From positions 1 to 60,958 of the forward strand of contig JAAEQD010000230.1 of the NCBI GenBank assembly GCA_024231855.1: a stretch of DNA of 60,958 bases, written 5' to 3'. The position numbers and the translations under genes are program-made. The notes below the pieces were generated by a model that saw only the letters and a list, made by a program, of their open reading frames with translations, was not told where the DNA came from and made no database searches. The stretch is from Candidatus Zixiibacteriota bacterium (GTDB lineage: Bacteria > Zixibacteria > MSB-5A5 > UBA10806 > 4484-95). Shown piece by piece: positions 1 to 8,932 of this stretch (within the stretch, counting starts at the first letter, position 1; every line of letters begins with the position of its first letter).

Positions 1-66
1 GACCGGGATTGAACCGGTGACCTCATCCTTACCAAGGATGTGCTCTACCGACTGAGCTACCTGGGC
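1..66 (-). tRNA. tRNA-Thr (GGT), 3' end cut by window edge
   Basis: Read on the minus strand this gives a 7-nt acceptor strand GCCCAGG followed by T8-A9, a D arm (GCTC...GAGC), an anticodon stem CATCC/GGATG with loop TTGGTAA (anticodon GGT, threonine) and a T arm with loop TTCAATC. The window ends after the first base of the 3' acceptor strand, so the last six acceptor bases and discriminator are missing. A consensus promoter lies just upstream. Confidence 0.93.
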
Positions 67-124
67 CTAATTTTATTTCAGCACCCAAAAAAATAGGCAT
101 ACCTCGCCATCTAAGCGAGCCCTA

Positions 125-152
125 AATATATACACGCCAATACCTCTGTCAA
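125..152 (-). promoter_or_regulatory. sigma-70-like promoter of tRNA-Thr
   Basis: On the minus strand TTGACA (147-152), a 16-nt spacer and TATATT (125-130) lie about 60 nt before the tRNA 5' end. The match and the position upstream of a stable RNA make this a convincing promoter. Confidence 0.7.
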
Positions 153-455
153 GAGATATTTCTCTTAATTCAATAAAAATATTACATTATTTTTTATATG
201 TTTTTCTTTATCCCTTAAGGAATCTCAACAGTAGATAAATTGCTAATATCGAGATTATCCCATATTTCATAAAGCCCTTAACCTTTTAATCTTCGGTTAG
301 TTATGGCATTTCTTTATTAAAATGTTCAAAAATTAAACAAAAATTGATTCAATTTCATGAAATCATATTGAAAAATAATAAAAAAATGCCATAAAATTAA
401 TGATTTTTGGCCATAAAACAAATAAATCACTAAATCCCTCATTATATAAAGCCCA

Positions 456-483
456 TTGACAAATATGAAAAATTAATTATTAT
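456..483 (+). promoter_or_regulatory. promoter of first FG-GAP gene
   Basis: TTGACA (456-461), 16-nt spacer, TATTAT (478-483), followed by a Shine-Dalgarno GGGAGAG about 7 nt before the ATG at 532. The spacer length equals that of the tRNA-Thr promoter. Confidence 0.6.
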
Positions 484-531
484 GTTACATCAGTAAAAAA
501 TTAATTAATATTTTTTTGGGAGAGAACCATT

Positions 532-3500
532 ATGAGAACTATTATAACTATCCTTCTATTAACTATTCTAACTGCTTCAGCAACACTTGCTGCCGGTCCG
601 ATGTTGGACGCTCGTATGGACTTTAGTACCAGTAATCAAATTTGGAAAATCGTAGCGAATGATTTTAACGACGATGGTATCATGGATATCGCCAGTTCTC
701 ATATTCAATCATTTGGTGCAATCGTTTTCAATTTTGGAAATGGAGATGGAACCTTTACCGGAGGCGGATATTCACCTAACGAATTGCAATGTTATTATAT
801 GGTTTCGGCCGATCTAAATAATGATGGTTATCCTGACTTGGCCTCGGTTACCAGACCATATATGACCCATGAATTATCAATACATTTGAATAATGGAGAC
901 GGAACCTTTTACGGACCTGACATAGATTTCCCGACATACCCATGGAGTGAAGAATTTAGTTTCTCCGGAAGTCTTGATATTGTGGATGTTGATAATGACG
1001 GTTACAAAGATGTTATTTACGGCCACTATGATACATGCCGAGTGATGTATAATAATGATGGTGATGGAACTTTTGATCTGAATTCAGATGCCTTATTTGG
1101 AGGGCTATCAGCCGGTATTTTTAGAGGCGCTGACATTAATCATGACGAATATATGGATATAGTTGGCTATGGTTTTTACTATACTTCAGAAACGACCTGG
1201 GATACATCGATGTGTGCCTATATCAATAATGGAAATGGCACTTTTCAACCGGCGGTGAAAACAAGGCTTTTATTTGAACATAGACATAGCACCAGTTCAG
1301 GATACACCGGTTACCATCTTACTGATATGAATAATGATGGCGAGATAGATATTGTTTTTATGGATGATAGTTTTTTTGTCAGATGTATGTTGGGTGACGG
1401 AACTGGTTCCTTTTCAATTCCTACCGGGACTTTGATAGAAGGAGCCATAAGCTACGATGTGGCTGATTTAAATGATGACGGCCTACCGGATGTTGTTGCA
1501 TGTGATGGTTATTATACGACGACTTGCTTAAACAATGGAGATGGCACCCTTCAATCACCACAGCAATTTTACAACATGCCGGGGGCAGTTAATTTTGTAG
1601 CGGCCGATTTTAATGGTGACGGAGCCGCCGACCTTGCAGGAGGAAACTATCCAAATAATCTGGCTTCGGTATTATTAAATCATGGTGATGGTTCATTTCC
1701 TGACTATTCCAAAGTTTCGATGGACGATCAACTATTTGATGTTGTCTCAGCCGATTTCAACAATGACAACCACCTTGACTTTGCCGGAATAACAATGGAT
1801 GGCAGTACCCTTAAAATAAATACACAGCTGGGTGATGGTACCGGGAGTTATGGTACACCAATATATACAACCGGTTTAGAAGCCAATGCAGCGGTTCTAT
1901 ATGCCGGCGATTTTAATGGTGATGAATATACGGATATCGGCGTTGCCGGCTGGAAATTCCAATCGTTTTTGGGGAACGGAGATGGGACATTCACGGTAGA
2001 AGGCGATTCATATGGGGATATAGGTTCATCTCAAATCAAAATCATTGGACACGATATGAATTACGATAATAATTTGGATTTACTATTTATAAAAAAAACA
2101 GGTTATTATACAAAACTCGGTAATGGGGATGGCACATTTGGTGCGGCAGTAGCAACAGGTACCGATTCAATACGAACCATAACAATTGCCGATGTAAACA
2201 ATGATGGGTACGATGATGTACTTATACCGGGATTCCATACGATATCGGGAAGCGGCGCCCAGGTTGGCAGAATTAATGTCCTTCACGGCGATGAATTCGG
2301 CAATTTGACCTTCAAGGAATCAGTAAATCCGCCCGGGCAGGTTTATGATGTCGCAGCAGTCGATTTGAATGGCGATGGTTGGCTGGACTTGGTTGGGATT
2401 AATCCCTATACAAATTATGCCGGCTATTCCATTACTCTTACTATGATGAATGACGGCGATGGCACCTTTTCATCTACTGAATATTCTTTCAGGCGTTATG
2501 TTCAAGACAAAACAAATGAAATACTCCCTGCCGATTTCGACGGCGATGGTGACATGGACTTGATTTTAACCGGAAGATATGCCTTAGGCGTGTCCATACT
2601 GATCAATGAAGGTGATGGAACTTTATCGGTCTACCCAATCAGTTTTTATGCCGCAATTAACCCGGGGGTAATGATACTGGAAGATTTCAACGAGGATGGA
2701 CTAATTGATTTGGCTGTTGGCAATCAAGGCCTAAGTCCATATAGCGATTATGCATTTGTTTCCACTCTATACAATACTGGAAACGCATCAGGTGATTGCG
2801 ATGACCCCGATGATTATGATGAAGATGGCGTCGGAGATTTTTGTGATAACTGTCCGGTTGTAGAAAATCCTGATCAGGCTGACAACAATCATGACGGAAT
2901 CGGCGATGCCTGCCAATTTGTGAATACAACTCCAACCGGAACAGATGTCGAGGAAAGCTTTGATCTCGGAATAGATTTGGTTTTTGATAATGTTACCACA
3001 GGCGGAAATACTGAAATAGCCCTTAGCTCCTACGGACCAGGTGGCGGTGGTCTGTTTGATCTGGTTCCCTCAGAAAGTCCAGCATACCTTTATATAAGCT
3101 CTGATGCCGAGTTCACAGGTTCAATAGAAATATGCATAAATTATGATCCTGATTTTGTGTCCCCCGAAGATGAAGACGATATGGTTCTATTACATTATGA
3201 TTCTGGCGAATGGGTTGATATAACTACCACGCATGACACCGAAACTAATATGCTCTGTGGTTCAACAGATAACCTATCACCATTTGTAATGGCCCTGAAA
3301 AAATCAACCGACATAACCCATCAAATATCAGATGAACTGCCAAATGACTTCACACTCAGTCAGAACTACCCTAACCCGTTTAACCCATCAACAGTGATTC
3401 AATTCTCTCTCCCCCATTTATCAAATGTTGAGATAGAAGTTTATAACGTTCTAGGCCAAACAGTGCGAAATCTTGTAAACGAGGAAAAACCGGCCGGACA

Positions 3501-3621
3501 GTATCAGGTGATTTGGAACGGTCTGGATAATAGCGGGAAAGCTGTCTCCAGCGGAATGTATTTCTACAAGATCAAAACAGACGGTTTCAGCTCATCGAAA
3601 AAGATGATACTTCTAAAATAG
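532..3621 (+). CDS. Secreted FG-GAP/VCBS-repeat protein with sorting tail
   Basis: A 1029-residue exported protein. Residues 1-20 form a signal peptide ending ATLAA. Residues about 25-750 are tandem FG-GAP/VCBS-type blades marked by repeated D-x-N-x-D-G (calcium-loop-like) and NGDGTF motifs, which predicts a beta-propeller surface protein. Residues about 760-797 are thrombospondin type-3-like calcium repeats (DEDGVGD...DNCP, NHDGIGDACQ). A roughly 125-residue domain shared with the next two genes follows, then from about residue 940 a type IX secretion (Por) sorting domain starting SQNYPNPFNPST and ending SSKKMILLK. The start is supported by GGGAGAG and a promoter. It is a paralogue of the gene at 5632. 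The ligand is unknown; adhesion or matrix function is only a guess. Confidence 0.9.
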   Translation: MRTIITILLLTILTASATLAAGPMLDARMDFSTSNQIWKIVANDFNDDGIMDIASSHIQSFGAIVFNFGNGDGTFTGGGYSPNELQCYYMVSADLNNDGYPDLASVTRPYMTHELSIHLNNGDGTFYGPDIDFPTYPWSEEFSFSGSLDIVDVDNDGYKDVIYGHYDTCRVMYNNDGDGTFDLNSDALFGGLSAGIFRGADINHDEYMDIVGYGFYYTSETTWDTSMCAYINNGNGTFQPAVKTRLLFEHRHSTSSGYTGYHLTDMNNDGEIDIVFMDDSFFVRCMLGDGTGSFSIPTGTLIEGAISYDVADLNDDGLPDVVACDGYYTTTCLNNGDGTLQSPQQFYNMPGAVNFVAADFNGDGAADLAGGNYPNNLASVLLNHGDGSFPDYSKVSMDDQLFDVVSADFNNDNHLDFAGITMDGSTLKINTQLGDGTGSYGTPIYTTGLEANAAVLYAGDFNGDEYTDIGVAGWKFQSFLGNGDGTFTVEGDSYGDIGSSQIKIIGHDMNYDNNLDLLFIKKTGYYTKLGNGDGTFGAAVATGTDSIRTITIADVNNDGYDDVLIPGFHTISGSGAQVGRINVLHGDEFGNLTFKESVNPPGQVYDVAAVDLNGDGWLDLVGINPYTNYAGYSITLTMMNDGDGTFSSTEYSFRRYVQDKTNEILPADFDGDGDMDLILTGRYALGVSILINEGDGTLSVYPISFYAAINPGVMILEDFNEDGLIDLAVGNQGLSPYSDYAFVSTLYNTGNASGDCDDPDDYDEDGVGDFCDNCPVVENPDQADNNHDGIGDACQFVNTTPTGTDVEESFDLGIDLVFDNVTTGGNTEIALSSYGPGGGGLFDLVPSESPAYLYISSDAEFTGSIEICINYDPDFVSPEDEDDMVLLHYDSGEWVDITTTHDTETNMLCGSTDNLSPFVMALKKSTDITHQISDELPNDFTLSQNYPNPFNPSTVIQFSLPHLSNVEIEVYNVLGQTVRNLVNEEKPAGQYQVIWNGLDNSGKAVSSGMYFYKIKTDGFSSSKKMILLK

Positions 3622-3695
3622 AAAATCAAATGTAAAAACGGAATGGGTAATATTATCTGTTCCGTTATCGTATTTTACAAAACATGGAGGACGAT

Positions 3696-5612
3696 GTGAT
3701 AGGAACATTGCCAAAAAACATCCTTAAGCCAATAGGTTTATTACTATTGATATTATTTGTTTTTGCAATTGGAATTCAAGCCGATAACAAAAACATCCCT
3801 ACAAGAGAAAACACAATCGAAAGATTCCTGACCGCCAATGGTACTCTTGACGCTGAAAAAATAAAACAATTTCGCAGTCAACGAATAAATTCTTCTCAAT
3901 CAGTACCAAATTTGTGTTTGGATTCAATAACATTCTCCTATTGGGAGAGTGATCTGTGGTCGGATTCTCTAAAGTATTATTATCTCTACGACGTAAATGG
4001 CAATTTGTCCTTTTCTGCAATTAAATATTATTGGGAAAACGACCAACCGGATCCAACCGTTAAGCGTTATCTTCTTAATACTAGTTTTGATTACGATAAT
4101 AATAATCGTCTCATTGAAAAGATTGAATATACATTGCATCCTCAACATGACTCATACTCAATTGGTAAAACTACATATTCCTACAACCCAGACGGCAGTC
4201 TGGCCGACTCCTTAGACCAGAGCTGGGGTGGCACCAAATGGTACGATGATTCAATGGATTCATATTCTTATGATACATATGGCAATCAAATCGAATATTT
4301 GTATCGAGTTTATCAATATAATGACTGGGAATGGGAAAATAGATACAGGGAACAATATACTTACGACATAAACAACAATATGACCGAGCTTATAGGGCAA
4401 AATTGGGATAGTGATATGCAAACATGGTATAATTCCAATAGACTTGTTTGTAGCTATGACAGTCATAGTAATCGACTCGATTCCATTCCATATTGGTGGG
4501 AAGACGATCAATGGGAATTTGGAGACCGATTTACCTTTACCTACGATCATAATGATAATCAAATAGAAGAAATCTGGCAGTATGATGATGAGGGGACTTG
4601 GATCAACACTTGGAAATTTGAATATGAATATGATTCACGCGGCAACCAAACCAGATACTATGAACAATATTGGGCCGGTGGTGATTGGGATAACTCATGG
4701 GATGAGGTAAGAGCTTATGATGCCAATAACAACATCACCGAAAATATCGGCAAATTTTGGAATTGGTCATCTAATAAATGGGTGACTTATGATAGACTTC
4801 TTTACACTTATGATCTAAATGGAAATCAAACTGAATATGTAGAACAGCTTTGGGATAACAATCAATGGAACGATGATAACAGGAGAACAAGTTGCTATTC
4901 CCAATTGACCGTAACTGAAACAGGTCTTGGCTCAGATGTAGAAATCACTCTTGATGAAGATATATCAATACTCTTTGATTCAATAGACGTATCTGGACTT
5001 ATCGACATCACCCTTAGCGAAAATGGACCCGAATCTGATATTCATGAGTTTTTACCTTACGATGAATACGATTATATTTTTGTCACAACTGATGCTGAAT
5101 ATATCGGCGAAGTCGAACTGTGTTTCCCATATGATAACGCTTCACTGACCGATGAACAGGAAGACAAATTGAGAGTCTTTCATTATACTAATAATGAATG
5201 GATGGATATTACTACCAGTCATGACAAGGAAAACGATATAATTTGTGGAACAACCGTCAGCCTCTCTCCATTTGCAATTGGTCGCGAAAAAGAGCCAACA
5301 GATATTGATATTATCAATGATGCCATAGTCCCTGAAGAATACACTTTGAACCAAAACTACCCCAACCCATTTAACCCGTCAACAGTGATTCAATTCTCTC
5401 TCCCCCGTTTATCCAAAGTCGAGATAGAAGTTTATAACATTCTGGGGCAAACTGTTTGCAATCTTGTCAACGAAGAAAAACCAGCCGGACAATATCAGGT
5501 CACTTGGAATGGTCGCGATAATTCAGGCAAAACCGTTTCAAGCGGATTGTATTTCTATAAAATTAAAACTGATAGTTTCACTTCATCGAAAAAAATGATA
5601 CTTCTGAAATAA
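3696..5612 (+). CDS. Secreted YD-like repeat protein with sorting tail
   Basis: The first in-frame ATG is at 3684, but GGAGG at 3686-3690 lies inside that reading and is spaced 5 nt before a GTG at 3696, so I place the start at GTG. This gives about 638 residues and a cleaner signal peptide (PIGLLLLILFVFAIGIQA). Residues about 55-405 are some ten imperfect repeats of the form Y-x-Y-D-x-N-G/N-N-x-T/Q-E followed by a W-rich segment, resembling YD (RHS-type) repeats; the RHS core/protease region is absent, so this is not a toxin delivery protein. Next comes the same roughly 130-residue domain as in the two flanking genes (LCFPYD..., DITTSHD..., ICGT..SLSPF), then the sorting domain (NQNYPNPFNPST...). 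It sits between two FG-GAP paralogues. Confidence 0.87.
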   Translation: MIGTLPKNILKPIGLLLLILFVFAIGIQADNKNIPTRENTIERFLTANGTLDAEKIKQFRSQRINSSQSVPNLCLDSITFSYWESDLWSDSLKYYYLYDVNGNLSFSAIKYYWENDQPDPTVKRYLLNTSFDYDNNNRLIEKIEYTLHPQHDSYSIGKTTYSYNPDGSLADSLDQSWGGTKWYDDSMDSYSYDTYGNQIEYLYRVYQYNDWEWENRYREQYTYDINNNMTELIGQNWDSDMQTWYNSNRLVCSYDSHSNRLDSIPYWWEDDQWEFGDRFTFTYDHNDNQIEEIWQYDDEGTWINTWKFEYEYDSRGNQTRYYEQYWAGGDWDNSWDEVRAYDANNNITENIGKFWNWSSNKWVTYDRLLYTYDLNGNQTEYVEQLWDNNQWNDDNRRTSCYSQLTVTETGLGSDVEITLDEDISILFDSIDVSGLIDITLSENGPESDIHEFLPYDEYDYIFVTTDAEYIGEVELCFPYDNASLTDEQEDKLRVFHYTNNEWMDITTSHDKENDIICGTTVSLSPFAIGREKEPTDIDIINDAIVPEEYTLNQNYPNPFNPSTVIQFSLPRLSKVEIEVYNILGQTVCNLVNEEKPAGQYQVTWNGRDNSGKTVSSGLYFYKIKTDSFTSSKKMILLK

Positions 5613-5631
5613 TTACAGGGAGCAAACCCCC

Positions 5632-8600
5632 ATGAAAAAACTGATAACTTCATTAACAATTATGGTCGCCTTATTGGCTTCCACAGCAATGGCCACAGGA
5701 CCAATATTCGATGCTCGGATGGATTTTAGAGCCGGCAGTCAAATATGGGAGGTGGTGGCCGATGATTTCAACGATGATGGCAAAATCGATATTGTCACAT
5801 CTCATGTAACTGGCGGATATGGTACAATCGTGATGAATTTTGGAAATGGCGACGGCACATTTACAGAATCAGGGGAATGGATGCCTGTTTATGACCAGTG
5901 CTATTGGTTGACATCAGCCGATGTAAACAATGACGGCTACCCTGATCTGGTAGGCATCATCAAACAAGTAGCCCAGACCAGACTGATGGTATATCTAAAT
6001 GATGGAACTGGTAATTTTTATGGAAATAATACAGGTGATCAGAACTACCCCTGGATCCAGACAATTGGAAGTTCCGCCGATTTGGACATGATCGAGATAA
6101 ACAACGATGGTCTTATTGATGTTATCTACACAACCAACTTCGGTGATATTAAGACCATGTATAACAATGGCGATGGCACCTTTGATACTACTCCTGCGGT
6201 ATTAGCCGATGGCCTGACGGCCTACGATTTTAAAAGCGCCGATGTCAATCATGATGAATACATGGATATCGTATGTTATGGACTCTATTACCTGTCCGAG
6301 ACGACCTATGACACATCGATGTGTACCTTCATCAACAACGGCGACGGCTCTTTTCAATCGGCCGTAAAAACCAAAGTAACATTTTCTCAGCTTATGGACC
6401 CAATGACCGGACATGGCGGTTTTAAATTAGCTGATATGAATGAAGATAATGAACTTGATGTAGTTCTTTTGGATAAGGATCGCAATGTAATAATTCTTCT
6501 CGGCGATGGAACAGGTAGCTTTACTGTGAACACCGGCCCGCAATTCGAGGCTGGCAATTGTTACGATGTTGCTGATATGGATGGCGATGGATTATCCGAT
6601 GTTGTCGTCTGCGATGGCACTTATACAAACATCTGTATAAACAATGGCGACGGCACGATGCAAGCGCCAGTTAAGTATAATAATTTTCCGAGCGAATGGA
6701 ATTTTGTTGCCGTTGATCTCAACAATGATGGTGCCACAGATATTGCCGGCGGTAGTTGGCCTAAAAATCTTCTGATAGTGAATCTTAATCATGGCGACGG
6801 CACTTTCTCTGAAGTTGAAAAAATCTATATGGACAATGCCATAGTAGATGTTACTTCTGGCGATTTCAACAATGATACTCATCTTGATTTTGCCGGACTC
6901 ACTATTATTAAAGTCGGAACAGACCCGATAATACCAACTAAAGTTCTTAGTGTCAGATTGGGTGATGGAGCTGGAAATTTCGCCGCTCCCCTTCACACTT
7001 TTGGCGTTGATGAAAATAGTAAAACATTATATACTGAAGACTTCGACAAAAATGGTACTCTCGATATCGCTCTGGCCGGTACAAATTTCCAAACATTTTC
7101 CGGTGATGGTGATGGCACCTTTACCGAATATGGCATTCTGCATACTGATATGATAGTTGAGAAGAGCAAGATTATCGGTTACGATATAAATTTTGATGAA
7201 CACCTCGATCTTATATTCTTTAGGGGTGCGGGATATTACACAAAGCTTAATAATGGTGATGGGACATTTGGTGCCGCGACCAACTATACAATGGGTGACT
7301 CCCTTCTCAATATTGTTTTTGCCGATGTCGACAACGATGGCAATGATGACTGGATTTTTCCATGCTATAGATACATCGCTGGAACTGGAGGAACAACAGG
7401 ATCAATTAAGATATCAAAAAGGGATGCACAAGGAACTAATATTGGTTACCAGGATATCTATACCGGCTGGTCTACCAAAGATGTGGTGGCCATAGATATG
7501 AACAATAACGGCTGGCTCGACCTTGTAACAACATACAAGTATTTGATTAACTACGAAGGAACTATGGGAGCGTCTTCATACACAGATATAATTAGCACTT
7601 GGAACGGTGCCAGGGCCATGAAGACGGCTGATTTCGACAACGATGGCAATTTGGACCTGATCTATGGCAAGGGAACTTTACCCGGTACATCTATAGCTAT
7701 GTCAAACGGCGACGGCACTTTCTCAACTGTTGTGGATTATAATGTTGGAGGTCTCACAGGCGAATTTATGCCGGGTGATTATAATGAAGATGGGATGATA
7801 GACCTCGCCATAGCCAACCAAACATTGTACCTTGATACAAGCCTGGCATATATTACCATACTCTACAATATTGGATTTGGTTCAGGCAATTGTGTTGATC
7901 CTGTCGATTATGACGATGACGGAGTCGGCGATCTATGCGACAACTGCCCGATAGTTGGAAATCCGGGACAGACAGATAGTAATCATGACGGTATCGGCGA
8001 TGCCTGCCAATTTGAAAATACAACACCAACCGGCACCGATGTCGTAGAATCATATGATGAACTTGGCATAACCTTAACATTTGACGAGGTCTCTACCGAA
8101 GGAAATACCGAAATAGGACTCAGTTCATTCGGGCCCAGTGGAGGCGGTTTGTTCGATTTGGTTCCGACTGAAAGCCCCGCCTATCTATATATAACAACCG
8201 AAGCCGAATTTAGCGATTCAGTGGAAATTTGTGTCAATTATGATCCGGAATTTGTGGCTCCTGAAGATCAAGATGAAATGGTTCTTTTACATTACGATGC
8301 CGGCAAATGGCATGATATTACAACCTATCATGATCCCTCAACCTTTACAATTTGCGGAATAGCAGATAATTTTTCACCATTTGTTATGGGTTTGAAAAAG
8401 GCAACCGATGTGACCCAACTGATCTCCGATCAATTACCAAACGACTTTGCCCTCAGCCAGAACTACCCCAACCCGTTTAATCCTTCAACAGTGATTCAAT
8501 TCTCTCTCCCTCGTTTATCAAAAGTTGAGATCGAAGTTTATAACATTCTGGGACAAACGGTCCGTAATCTGATAAACGAAGAAAAACCGGCCGGACAATA

Positions 8601-8718
8601 TCAGATCACTTGGAATGGTCGCGATAACTCAGGCAAAATTGTTTCCAGCGGCATGTATTTCTACAAGATTAAAACCGATGAATTCAGCTCATCAAAGAAA
8701 ATGATGCTTTTAAAATAA
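5632..8718 (+). CDS. Secreted FG-GAP/VCBS-repeat protein, paralogue of 532-3621
   Basis: A 1028-residue protein with the same order of parts as the gene at 532: signal peptide (residues 1-21, ending TAMAT), FG-GAP/VCBS blades with NGDGTF and D-x-N-x-D-G motifs, thrombospondin type-3-like calcium repeats (DDDGVGDLCDNCP), the shared domain, and the sorting tail (SQNYPNPFNPST ... SSKKMMLLK). It starts 19 nt after the preceding stop with an SD (AGGGAGC), so the three genes are probably one transcription unit, closed by the strong terminator at 8731-8762. Similarity to the gene at 532 is high along the length, with clear divergence in the blades, so the duplication is old but the tails are nearly identical. 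Confidence 0.9.
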   Translation: MKKLITSLTIMVALLASTAMATGPIFDARMDFRAGSQIWEVVADDFNDDGKIDIVTSHVTGGYGTIVMNFGNGDGTFTESGEWMPVYDQCYWLTSADVNNDGYPDLVGIIKQVAQTRLMVYLNDGTGNFYGNNTGDQNYPWIQTIGSSADLDMIEINNDGLIDVIYTTNFGDIKTMYNNGDGTFDTTPAVLADGLTAYDFKSADVNHDEYMDIVCYGLYYLSETTYDTSMCTFINNGDGSFQSAVKTKVTFSQLMDPMTGHGGFKLADMNEDNELDVVLLDKDRNVIILLGDGTGSFTVNTGPQFEAGNCYDVADMDGDGLSDVVVCDGTYTNICINNGDGTMQAPVKYNNFPSEWNFVAVDLNNDGATDIAGGSWPKNLLIVNLNHGDGTFSEVEKIYMDNAIVDVTSGDFNNDTHLDFAGLTIIKVGTDPIIPTKVLSVRLGDGAGNFAAPLHTFGVDENSKTLYTEDFDKNGTLDIALAGTNFQTFSGDGDGTFTEYGILHTDMIVEKSKIIGYDINFDEHLDLIFFRGAGYYTKLNNGDGTFGAATNYTMGDSLLNIVFADVDNDGNDDWIFPCYRYIAGTGGTTGSIKISKRDAQGTNIGYQDIYTGWSTKDVVAIDMNNNGWLDLVTTYKYLINYEGTMGASSYTDIISTWNGARAMKTADFDNDGNLDLIYGKGTLPGTSIAMSNGDGTFSTVVDYNVGGLTGEFMPGDYNEDGMIDLAIANQTLYLDTSLAYITILYNIGFGSGNCVDPVDYDDDGVGDLCDNCPIVGNPGQTDSNHDGIGDACQFENTTPTGTDVVESYDELGITLTFDEVSTEGNTEIGLSSFGPSGGGLFDLVPTESPAYLYITTEAEFSDSVEICVNYDPEFVAPEDQDEMVLLHYDAGKWHDITTYHDPSTFTICGIADNFSPFVMGLKKATDVTQLISDQLPNDFALSQNYPNPFNPSTVIQFSLPRLSKVEIEVYNILGQTVRNLINEEKPAGQYQITWNGRDNSGKIVSSGMYFYKIKTDEFSSSKKMMLLK

Positions 8719-8730
8719 TTCATTGTTATT

Positions 8731-8762
8731 TAAAAGGGATAGATATTAATCTATCCCTTTTA
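8731..8762 (+). terminator. Rho-independent terminator after FG-GAP cluster
   Basis: A perfect 13-bp stem (AAAAGGGATAGAT / ATCTATCCCTTTT, 8732-8744 with 8749-8761) with a 4-nt loop, starting 13 nt after the stop codon. The A-rich left arm and T-rich right arm allow function in both directions. Confidence 0.85.
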
Positions 8763-8807
8763 AAATCAAATTTCATAAATTTACTAACTCACTGATAGTA
8801 AAAACAG

Positions 8808-8835
8808 TTGCAGAATTTGCATTTTCTATTATATT
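8808..8835 (+). promoter_or_regulatory. possible promoter for SBBP gene
   Basis: TTGCAG, 16-nt spacer, TATATT, about 100 nt before the ATG at 8933 and downstream of a terminator. The -35 match is 4/6, so this is a weak call. Confidence 0.35.
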
Positions 8836-8932
8836 CTGATAGGATTCATTTACAATCAATTTTCGCATTGATAAGATCATAGCACTATTATAAGCGCAAC
8901 ATATCATTTGCGTCCAAACAGGAGAATTTGTT

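Larger units (their letters stand above)
67..531. other. A+T-rich intergenic region
   Basis: No gene is seen here. It is rich in A/T runs and holds the tRNA-Thr promoter on the minus strand and a promoter for the first secreted-protein gene on the plus strand. The rest shows no ORF or RNA fold I can support. Confidence 0.6.

Noticed and set aside
3696..5612. RHS toxin reading of the YD-like repeat protein
   Set aside because: No RHS core-associated motif, no C-terminal toxin; the C-terminus is a sorting domain.
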